Shown piece after piece: positions 1 through 5,166 of a DNA stretch of 6,937 nt. Within the stretch, counting starts at the first letter, position 1. Each line of letters opens with the position of its first letter. The translations under genes and the position numbers were made by a program. Origin of the DNA: Eubacteriales Family XIII. Incertae Sedis bacterium. GTDB lineage: Bacteria > Bacillota > Clostridia > Peptostreptococcales > Anaerovoracaceae. The notes beneath the pieces were generated by a model that worked only from the letters and a program-made list of their open reading frames with translations, had not been told where the DNA came from and did no database searches. Location: positions 1 through 6,937 of the forward strand of contig JAISEX010000015.1 of NCBI GenBank assembly GCA_031263875.1. Reading direction: 5' to 3'.

Positions 1-52
1 GAGCTAACGTTCGCTGCGCTCACTCCTCCGCTCGCGTTGCTCGCTTCGCTGT

Positions 53-89
53 CCTGTTTTACACTGCGGCTGAAGCCGCGTAAAACAGG
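53..89. repeat. Palindromic hairpin inside the left repeat copy
   Basis: The arms CCTGTTTTAC (53-62) and GTAAAACAGG (80-89) are perfectly complementary over 10 bp. They enclose a second stem, GCGGC/GCCGC, with a TGAA loop and a 3-base bulge on one side. The same hairpin recurs at 6284-6319. No T-run follows directly, so this looks like a repeat-family core, not a terminator. Confidence 0.65.
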
Positions 90-131
90 CGAAGCTCCTG
101 TACCTCTGCCGAAGCCGCGTAAAACAGGCGA
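72..131 (+). repeat. 21-bp perfect direct repeat
   Basis: Positions 72-92 and 111-131 are identical over 21 bp (GAAGCCGCGTAAAACAGGCG plus one more A), with a 39-bp period. It looks like a local duplication of one arm of the hairpin inside the left dispersed repeat. The copy at 6284-6319 lacks the duplication. Confidence 0.75.
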
Positions 132-283
132 CGCGGAGCCCCGCAGAGCCCGGTGGGGCACTCAAAAATAAAAGACCGTTTTGCGAATGCCCGCGCATAG
201 AATTGTCATGCGATGAGCAGCAAAATTACGTTCAGTGCCCCATGCGCCCAAAGAAATTCATCTGATATTCTAAACTCGTTAAT

Positions 284-323
284 CGCTACCTTCGCGTAGC
301 GGCGCCGCTACCCGCGCGTAGCG
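284..323. promoter_or_regulatory. Two tandem dyads, candidate enhancer-binding-protein sites
   Basis: CGCTAC-N6-GTAGCG occurs twice, at 284-301 and 306-323. The arms are identical and the sites start 22 bp apart, about two helical turns. The inner arms also form a perfect 16-bp palindrome at 296-311. The dyad centres lie about 120 and 98 bp upstream of the start point expected from the sigma-54 promoter at 386-402, where activators of the NtrC/RocR type usually bind. The symmetry and spacing are seen; the role as activator site is inferred. An RNA hairpin or another regulator's operator is possible. Confidence 0.5.
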
Positions 324-385
324 TTACGCAGGCGAAATACGGCCAAAACAGCGCGTTTTTACGCCATTTTTGCGTTTATTTTAAA

Positions 386-402
386 TTGGCATGATGATTG
401 CT
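386..402 (+). promoter_or_regulatory. Sigma-54 (-24/-12) promoter of the permease/hydrolase operon
   Basis: TTGGCATG-N4-TTGCT differs from the family consensus TGGCACG-N4-TTGCW at a single base. The invariant GG (388-389) and GC (400-401) are separated by exactly 10 bases, as sigma-54 requires. Transcription would begin near 413, leaving about 40 nt of leader that includes the ribosome site at 436-442. Such promoters need an ATP-driven enhancer-binding protein, whose gene is not in the window. The downstream genes are therefore probably inducible, for example by their substrate or by nitrogen or carbon state. Confidence 0.7.
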
Positions 403-453
403 CCTTATAAAAAAGTCAATTATTTTTATATTTCGAAAGGAGACGTATCAATT

Positions 454-1806
454 ATGTCAACGCAAAAAGAGGGATTGAAGCGCGTATTGACGCTGAAGGA
501 CCTCACCATCTACGGGATCGCGTTTATGACGCCGATCGCCCCCGCGTACATCTACGGAAGCGCGTCGGAAATCACGGGCGGCACGCTCGCGTCCGCCTAC
601 CTTGTCGCGATGATCGCTATGCTGTTCACGGCGTCGAGTTACGGGAAGATGTCCGGAGAATTCCCGCTGGCGGGATCGACCTACGCCTACACTCAGCGCG
701 GCATCAACAAATACCTCGGCTTTTTCGCGGGCTGGGGCATCTATCTCGATTATGTGCTCGTGCCGCTGGTCGTCTTTATCACGGGGGCCCTCTACGCGAA
801 CGCGGCGGTTCCGCAGGTGCCCTTCTTCGTCTGGGTGCTCATTATCGCGGGCATCACGACCACCGTCAACTGCATCGGCGTGAAAATCGCCGCGCGGACG
901 AATATCTTTCTCGTCGCGATTATGTGCGCCATCGTCGTCGCTTTTATCGTCGTCTGCGCCTACGCGGTCCTGAAAGGCACGGGTTCGGGAACGCTGTTTT
1001 CCACAAAGCCGTTTTTCCGTCCCGGCGAAACGAATATGAACGCCATTGTCGCGGGCGGCGCTCTGGCCTGCTTCTCCTTCCTCGGCTTCGATTCCATTAC
1101 GACCATGTCCGAGGAGGCGATCCGCCCGAAGAAGGATATCGGGCGCGCGGCCTTTATCGCCTGTCTGGCGGGCGGCCTTATCTTTATCGCGCAGGCATAC
1201 GTGGCGCAGCTCGTCTGGCCAGACGCAACCAGCTTTGAAACGGCTGATACGGCCCTGTTCGAAGTGGCTAATTTGGCCGGAGGCGCCGTTTTAGCGGGCC
1301 TTTACACCTTCGCGGTCATTTTGTCCACGCTGACAGCCGGCATCGCGGGCCAGTCCAGCGCCGCGCGCGTTATGTTCGGCATGGGACGCGACGAAGCGCT
1401 GCCGAAAAAGTTCTTCACGTGGCTGCACCCGAGATTAAAAACGCCCATCCCGAACATTCTCATTATGGCGGTAATCGGCGTCGTCGGCTCCGTGACGCTC
1501 GACCTCACCCTCGTGGCCGAGATGATGAACTTCGGCGGCCTGTTCGGGTTTATGTGCGTCAATCTTTCCGTTATCGTGTGGTTCTTCTTTAAGAAAAAGG
1601 AGCGCCGCGTTTTTGCCTATCTGATCTTGCCCCTGCTCGGCCTGCTGATCTGCGCATATCTGTGGGTGCATCTGTCGAAAACCGCGTTTATCGTCGGATT
1701 CGCGTGGCTGTTCCTCGGCTTTATCGTGATGCTCATCACGACCAAGGGATTCAAAGTCGCGCCGAAAATCTATGAAGAAACCGAAAATGAGGAGGAACCC
1801 GCATGA
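454..1806 (+). CDS. APC-superfamily permease, PuuP-like
   Basis: This is a 450-residue cytoplasmic-membrane amino acid/polyamine/organocation transporter with about 12 hydrophobic segments. Its closest recognisable relative is the putrescine importer PuuP: it shares the SYGK...EFPLAGSTYAY region (62-79), CFSFLGFDSITTMSEE (206-221) and the MGRDEALP...HPRLKTP loop (310-331), plus a charged C-terminal tail. The start at 454 is chosen over the in-frame ATG at 391, because AAAGGAG at 436-442 serves it and 391 lies inside the sigma-54 promoter. The stop overlaps the next start (ATGA). Substrate specificity cannot be read from sequence: a polyamine, amino acid or related amine are all possible. The neighbouring amide-type hydrolase suggests that the imported compound is degraded. 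Confidence 0.9.
   Translation: MSTQKEGLKRVLTLKDLTIYGIAFMTPIAPAYIYGSASEITGGTLASAYLVAMIAMLFTASSYGKMSGEFPLAGSTYAYTQRGINKYLGFFAGWGIYLDYVLVPLVVFITGALYANAAVPQVPFFVWVLIIAGITTTVNCIGVKIAARTNIFLVAIMCAIVVAFIVVCAYAVLKGTGSGTLFSTKPFFRPGETNMNAIVAGGALACFSFLGFDSITTMSEEAIRPKKDIGRAAFIACLAGGLIFIAQAYVAQLVWPDATSFETADTALFEVANLAGGAVLAGLYTFAVILSTLTAGIAGQSSAARVMFGMGRDEALPKKFFTWLHPRLKTPIPNILIMAVIGVVGSVTLDLTLVAEMMNFGGLFGFMCVNLSVIVWFFFKKKERRVFAYLILPLLGLLICAYLWVHLSKTAFIVGFAWLFLGFIVMLITTKGFKVAPKIYEETENEEEPA
1790..1795 (+). promoter_or_regulatory. Ribosome binding site of the cysteine hydrolase
   Basis: A perfect AGGAGG lies 7 nt before the ATG at 1803, inside the last codons of the permease gene. Together with the ATGA overlap it shows that the two genes are made as one translationally coupled unit. 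Confidence 0.85.
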
Positions 1807-2504
1807 AACCTGATCCAAAATATATCTCGTTCTATTATGAAACGATGACCGAATGGCCCGAATTGGTCGTCGATACGAAAAAGACCGCCTTGCTGATCGT
1901 CGATATGCAGAAGGAATTCGTGAGCCGCGAGATCGGCGAGTCGATCGGATTTAAGGAAGCCGGTGAATGGGAACGGTGGCTTCCGTTCCACGACCGTTTG
2001 GACGAGATCGTCGTTCCGAATACGGTGCGGCTGCTCGAACATTTCCGTCATAATAACATGGCCGTCACCTTCGGCCGGATCGCCTGTCTGCGGCCCGACG
2101 GCGAGGACCGCACGCCCGTACAGAAGACCGAAGGCTGGAACGGCATGCTGATCTACGTGAACACCGAGGAAGCCCAGATGATCGACGAACTGGCGCCGCG
2201 GCCGGACGAGATCGTCGTCAACAAGACGACGGACAGCGTGGTGGCGGGCACGAATTACGAGCTTCTGATGCGCAACCTCGGCATCGACACCGTGGTCGTC
2301 ACCGGTATCGTGACCGACCAATGCGTGGCGGGAACGGTGCGCGGCCTCGCCGACGCGGGCTTCCGCGTGATCTGCGTGCACGATGCCTGCGCCGCCGCGA
2401 CGATGGAGCTGCACGACGCGGAACTGAAAATCATGAATTTCCTGTACTGCAATGTGCTGAGCACCGACGAAACCATCGCCGTGCTGGAAGGCCGGCTGCG
2501 CTGA
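1803..2504 (+). CDS. Isochorismatase-family cysteine hydrolase
   Basis: This 233-residue soluble enzyme of the isochorismatase-like fold resembles nicotinamidase, N-carbamoylsarcosine amidase and ureidoacrylate amidase. The catalytic triad is visible: Asp34 in LLIVDMQKEF, Lys141 in VVNKTTDS and Cys174 in GIVTDQCVAGTVR; the residues before Cys174 form the family's cis-peptide/oxyanion region. A nucleophilic Cys argues for hydrolysis of an amide or carbamoyl C-N bond; true isochorismatases lack it. The N-terminal extension of about 25 residues before the first strand is somewhat long. It overlaps the permease by 4 bases, which implies that it acts on the imported compound or a product of it. 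The exact substrate is unknown. The stop is TGA. Confidence 0.88.
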   Translation: MKPDPKYISFYYETMTEWPELVVDTKKTALLIVDMQKEFVSREIGESIGFKEAGEWERWLPFHDRLDEIVVPNTVRLLEHFRHNNMAVTFGRIACLRPDGEDRTPVQKTEGWNGMLIYVNTEEAQMIDELAPRPDEIVVNKTTDSVVAGTNYELLMRNLGIDTVVVTGIVTDQCVAGTVRGLADAGFRVICVHDACAAATMELHDAELKIMNFLYCNVLSTDETIAVLEGRLR

Positions 2505-2541
2505 TGGTACAGCGGTATAAGAAAGGGATTACGAACAAGGG

Positions 2542-2569
2542 GAGATGTCCGGATGGGCATCTCTCTTTT
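2542..2569 (+). terminator. Intrinsic terminator after the hydrolase
   Basis: GAGATGTCC (2542-2550) pairs with GGGCATCTC (2555-2563) through 9 bp, including one G-T, around a GGAT loop. TCTTTT follows directly. It lies about 40 nt past the hydrolase stop and closes the plus-strand operon before the convergent minus-strand genes. Confidence 0.75.
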
Positions 2570-2651
2570 GTAAAAGCTGTGAGTGAGCGTATTTAACTTG
2601 GGCGCATTTTTATCCGGAATCATACTCGGAATTATAAAAACCGCCCGAACC

Positions 2652-3257
2652 TCACCCGCCCGCGCACGAAATCATCTCCGCAAACTCCCGGTTAACCGCC
2701 CGCACGTACTTCATCGTCGCTGGATCGCCGTGACCGGGATAGATGGTGACGTCGTTCGCCCACGTATCAACGATGCTGACGAGGCTATGGTGCATGTCGG
2801 CCTCGCTGCCGCCGTCAAGGTCGGTGCGTCCGAGATCGACGTTGAAAATCGTGTCGCCCGTAAAAGCAACCTTGCTCTCCGGCAGCACAAAGCAGACGCC
2901 GCCCGGCGTATGGCCTGGCGTGTGCGCGACGCGGACGGGCTCGCCGCCGAGATACAGCGTTTCGCCGCCCTCGAGGACGATATCCACCCTGCCCTTGTAA
3001 TACGGCAGATCGCCGCGGTGCATATAGACGGGCGCGTCAAACTCGCGCGCAACGGCATCCGCCCTGCCGGAATGGTCATAGTGGTGATGCGTCAAAAGCA
3101 CGCCCCGGACGGTCAGTTTCAGCCGCCGGCACGCCGCACTATACTGTTTCAGCAGAAAACCCGGATCGATAATAAAGGCTTCGCTCTTTTCCCCGTGGTG
3201 CGGGATCCAGCAGTTCGCCTCCAGATTCCCGCCGATGATCCTCTCTATCCGTATCAT
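2652..3257 (-). CDS. Metallo-beta-lactamase-fold hydrolase, glyoxalase II-like
   Basis: This 201-residue protein has the complete metal-binding set of the MBL superfamily: THHHYDH (His57, His59, Asp61, His62), His116 in HTPGHTPGG, Asp135 in FTGDTIF and His176 in YPGHGDPAT. The GDTIF...GRTD pattern and the size match the small glyoxalase II-like group, which hydrolyses thioesters such as S-lactoyl conjugates. It lacks the extra C-terminal substrate-binding domain of classical glyoxalase II, so the substrate is open. Its ATG overlaps the pylSn TGA (ATGA), with a GAGG just upstream, so it is co-translated with pylSn. No known step of pyrrolysine synthesis or charging needs such an enzyme. The link may be accidental or may point to an accessory role. 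Confidence 0.88.
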   Translation of the reverse strand: MIRIERIIGGNLEANCWIPHHGEKSEAFIIDPGFLLKQYSAACRRLKLTVRGVLLTHHHYDHSGRADAVAREFDAPVYMHRGDLPYYKGRVDIVLEGGETLYLGGEPVRVAHTPGHTPGGVCFVLPESKVAFTGDTIFNVDLGRTDLDGGSEADMHHSLVSIVDTWANDVTIYPGHGDPATMKYVRAVNREFAEMISCAGG

Positions 3258-3589
3258 AAATCCTCGTTTTTGTCCTTATGCCGGAGGTCGCTGCCATAAT
3301 CCGAGAAAAACGTCTTTGAGTATTTCTCGATTTTCCAATCCGGGATGCCGCAATCGGGGCACGCGCGCACCACCCACTTGTTCCGCAGCCACCGCGCGGC
3401 GCGCGACGTCCGCGAATCATAGACGCGAAACGTCTTGCCGCAATGCGTCGTCACGGTAATATACTTGCCGTCCACGCGCAGCTCACGGATGCCGTGCAGC
3501 GTCCCATTCCGCGACGGCCACAATTTGATCTGGTCGAGCAGCAGAAACAGGTTGATATTTTTCCGGTAATAGCGCTTTCGTTCTTCCAT
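3254..3589 (-). CDS. pylSn: PylSn, tRNA-binding domain of pyrrolysyl-tRNA synthetase
   Basis: This is a 111-residue protein matching the N-terminal domain of archaeal PylS and the free-standing PylSn of bacteria. Visible signatures are IKLWPSRNGTLHGI (21-34), DSRTSRAARWLRNKW (58-72) and ACPDCGIPDW (76-85). The four zinc ligands known from Methanosarcina PylS are all here: His32, Cys50, Cys77 and Cys80. The domain grips the variable and T arms of tRNA-Pyl and supports charging by PylSc in trans. The start at 3589 (MEERKRYYRK) is preferred because it gives the normal family length. An in-frame ATG at 3640 would add 17 unrelated residues. The ribosome site is weak (GGCGGGGA), so the start is not fully settled. 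The gene is separated from pylT, pylD and pylSc by a repeat-filled gap. Confidence 0.9.
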   Translation of the reverse strand: MEERKRYYRKNINLFLLLDQIKLWPSRNGTLHGIRELRVDGKYITVTTHCGKTFRVYDSRTSRAARWLRNKWVVRACPDCGIPDWKIEKYSKTFFSDYGSDLRHKDKNEDL

Positions 3590-3632
3590 CGTTGTTTCCC
3601 CGCCACCTCGTGACACACTGCAATTCCAATAC

Positions 3633-3797
3633 GGGCGCATGCGGCACTCAACATCATTTTGTCAGCAACCCGCGGAATAATCCTGCGCGCTAGCATTCAC
3701 AAAAACGACCTTTTATTTTTGAGCGCCGCACCGGGCTATCCGGGGCGTCGGCCTCGCTGCGCGTGGCTGCTGCCGCACCCCTCCGATCCCGTGCGCG
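3633..3797 (+). repeat. Dispersed intergenic repeat, middle copy
   Basis: This copy contains block A (GGGCGCATG-GGCACT, 3633-3648), block B (from 3693, with TTTTATTTTTGAG at about 3711-3723) and block C (CCGGGCT-NNN-CGGGG, 3731-3745). These are spaced as in the left copy. The last block, E, at 3755-3797 matches 6377-6419 at 39 of 43 bases. The palindromic block D found in the other two copies is missing. It separates pylSn from pylT and may also contain the pylSn promoter; no clear promoter was seen. Confidence 0.65.
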
Positions 3798-3838
3798 TCG
3801 CCGTCGCTGCGCTCCGGCTCCCCTCTCCTCGCCCACAC

Positions 3839-3940
3839 TACAGACATACGCTCAGCCGATAACGGCGCTCGGTGCCACAACACCCGCGGACATCCTGTCA
3901 TCGTCGTCATTACAGACACACGCTCAGCTTATAACGGCGC
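3839..3940 (+). repeat. 30-bp direct repeat pair, 72-bp period
   Basis: Positions 3839-3868 and 3911-3940 agree at 27 of 30 bases; both contain ACGCTCAGC and ATAACGGCGC. Only two copies are present and the 42-bp spacer is not repeated elsewhere, so this is not a CRISPR array. The remaining DNA up to pylT (about 3941-4077) is AT-rich and shows no gene or obvious hairpin-plus-T terminator. Confidence 0.7.
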
Positions 3941-4077
3941 GGCGCGCACACCAAGGCATATTTAAGCGGCGAAGCTGCGCGAAGCCGTCCCCGAACAAAT
4001 GAGCGGCATTATAGCATCATTCATGTTTACTGCTTTTGTTTTTCATGCTTCTCTTACGTTATAAAACAATAATTTCA

Positions 4078-4149
4078 TGGCGAGGAGCCCGGGAGTTTCA
4101 CCCGGCTACAGGAGTTTAGAGCCCCTGTGATCCATCCGATCCGCCCCCC
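4078..4149 (-). tRNA. pylT: tRNA-Pyl (anticodon CUA, amber suppressor)
   Basis: This 72-nt tRNA decodes UAG and is charged with pyrrolysine. Read 5' to 3' on the minus strand it folds as follows. The acceptor stem is GGGGGGC/GCTCCTC (7 bp, two G-U). One base, G, links to a D stem GATC/GATC with a 5-nt loop. One base, A, leads to a 6-bp anticodon stem CAGGGG/CTCCTG with loop CTCTAAA. The variable loop is only 3 nt, TAG. The T stem is CCGGG/CCCGG with loop TGAAACT, then discriminator G and an encoded CCA. The 6-bp anticodon stem, single-base linkers, tiny D and variable loops and the T loop lacking TTC are the hallmarks of tRNA-Pyl. It closely resembles the Desulfitobacterium gene. It lies about 160 bp after pylD on the same strand. 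Confidence 0.97.
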
Positions 4150-4173
4150 GTATCGCAACATCTCTCATATTAA

Positions 4174-4198
4174 TGAGAAATGAGAGGTGAGAAATGAG
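4174..4198. repeat. Short direct repeat upstream of pylT
   Basis: TGAGAAATGAG occurs at 4174-4184 and 4188-4198 (14-bp period). It is partly complementary to CTCTCAT just before it, so a small hairpin is possible between pylD and pylT. It could mark a processing or regulatory site, but no function can be shown. No convincing separate pylT promoter was found in 4150-4308; an AT-rich TTAATAT on the minus strand lacks a good -35. Cotranscription with pylD is possible. Confidence 0.4.
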
Positions 4199-4308
4199 GC
4201 ATATTTACATATTTCACCATTCGGTCTTTTTAATCTTATTCAAATCTTTCCTTTTTCATTTCCGGCAACGCGGCTATACTTCCACACTTCGCCATTTCGC
4301 CGCTCCTA

Positions 4309-5154
4309 TTATAGCACCGTTTGCAGCATCACGAGCGTTCCCGTGTGCAGCGTGTCGTGAAACAGCTTTATATCGGGCCGCTCCGCAATGTCAAACGCAA
4401 GCGAGAGCGGAACGCCCGGCGTCGAGATCAGCGCGCCCTCGCGCACCATATCCGAAGTCAGCCAGCCGCCTTCGTTCGTCGCGTCGAGCAGATAGGAAAA
4501 TCCCGCTATATCCTGCGGGCCGGTTATCACGCGGTCGGCATCGGTTTTCAGCCGCCGCGCCGCAAGCATATCCTTATCGTACAGCGCCAAAGCCGCGCCC
4601 GCCTGTCGCAGCGCCTGCGCCGCGATCCTCCCGACGCGCCCGCAGCCCGTCAGCAGCACGCTCCTGTTCCGCAAAGAAGCCGGGCCGCCCGCCATTTCCT
4701 CCAACGCCGTTACGTAACCGTACGCCGTCGCCGCATCGTTCTCACAGCACATGCCGGTCGCGAAATTCAGCGCGATATAGCGGTTATCGTCCGCAAGAAA
4801 CGCGATATCCGCGCCGTATTCCCACGCGCGGTACAGCCCGTCGACATCGGCCGCCCCCGCGGGAACCACCTCGACGCCCGCGTACCGGAGCAGCGACTCG
4901 ATGGACTCCGTAAACCCGCCAATTTCGCCCTGCCCCGCCGTTACAGGAACGACGCAGCACGTGACCTGCGCCTTCGAGCCGAGGATCCCCGCGCCGCCGA
5001 GCGACGCGTTATAGGCCGCCGTGCATTTGAGGTTGACGGCCGCCGTAAACGCGAGAGAAAGCGGATCCATACCCGTCGATAGCTTCACGCGGTCCGCGTA
5101 CTCGCGCGTTTCCGCGTCTGTTTTCAGGAGCATTTCAGTCGTCAATCTGGTCAT
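4309..5154 (-). CDS. pylD: PylD, pyrrolysine synthase (3-methylornithyl-lysine dehydrogenase)
   Basis: This 281-residue enzyme catalyses the last step of pyrrolysine synthesis: NAD-dependent oxidation of 3-methylornithyl-N6-lysine, followed by ring closure. Family signatures are VPVTAGQGEIGGFTESI (69-85), FLADDNRYIALN (119-130), a Rossmann loop GCGRVG (170-175) followed by an acidic residue at the end of the next strand (Asp193), and ISTPGVP (243-249). The C-terminus HTGTLVMLQTVL follows the archaeal PylD pattern. The length is close to the usual 260-280. The start at 5154 is supported by AAGGCGG five nt upstream, which overlaps the end of pylSc. The gene ends in TAA followed at once by an in-frame TAG. 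pylB and pylC, which make its substrate, would normally lie next to it but are absent here. Confidence 0.95.
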   Translation of the reverse strand: MTRLTTEMLLKTDAETREYADRVKLSTGMDPLSLAFTAAVNLKCTAAYNASLGGAGILGSKAQVTCCVVPVTAGQGEIGGFTESIESLLRYAGVEVVPAGAADVDGLYRAWEYGADIAFLADDNRYIALNFATGMCCENDAATAYGYVTALEEMAGGPASLRNRSVLLTGCGRVGRIAAQALRQAGAALALYDKDMLAARRLKTDADRVITGPQDIAGFSYLLDATNEGGWLTSDMVREGALISTPGVPLSLAFDIAERPDIKLFHDTLHTGTLVMLQTVL

Positions 5155-5159
5155 ATTAT

Positions 5160-5166
5160 CCGCCTT
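5160..5166 (-). promoter_or_regulatory. Ribosome binding site of pylD
   Basis: AAGGCGG lies 5 nt before the pylD ATG, and its first two bases are the end of the pylSc TAA stop. The tight junction shows that pylSc and pylD are cotranscribed. Confidence 0.7.

Larger units (their letters stand above)
1..249 (-). repeat. Dispersed intergenic repeat, left copy (inverted)
   Basis: Read on the minus strand, this stretch contains the same blocks in the same order as the copies near 3633 and 6132. Block A is a GGGCGCATG-GGCACT motif (234-249). Block B is a CATTC-CAAAA...TTTTATTTTTGAG stretch (about 160-190). Block C is CCGGGCT-NNN-CGGGG (about 140-153). Block D is a CCTGTTTTAC palindrome with a GCGAAGCGAGCAACGCGAGC tail (1-89). 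Positions 6-52 are an exact 47-bp reverse complement of 6320-6366. It holds an internal 21-bp direct repeat. No transposase or credible gene is present. It is a MITE- or REP-like intergenic family by appearance; I do not recognise a named family. Confidence 0.7.

Noticed and set aside
391..453. Upstream in-frame ATG codons that would add 21 residues to the permease
   Set aside because: They lie inside the sigma-54 promoter element and would precede the expected transcription start; the ATG at 454 has its own ribosome site.
2583..3299. 238-residue open frame on the plus strand
   Set aside because: It lies antisense to the MBL hydrolase, whose full metal-binding motif set proves the minus-strand frame. 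Its own translation has no recognisable motif.
3839..3940. Possible CRISPR repeat pair
   Set aside because: Only two copies exist with three mismatches, a single 42-bp spacer and no cas genes.
3990..4077. Terminator for pylT
   Set aside because: The DNA after pylT on the minus strand has no stable hairpin followed by a T-run that I can see.
4194..4913. 239-residue plus-strand frame across the pylD region
   Set aside because: It is a low-complexity Arg/Pro/Ala-rich shadow of pylD.
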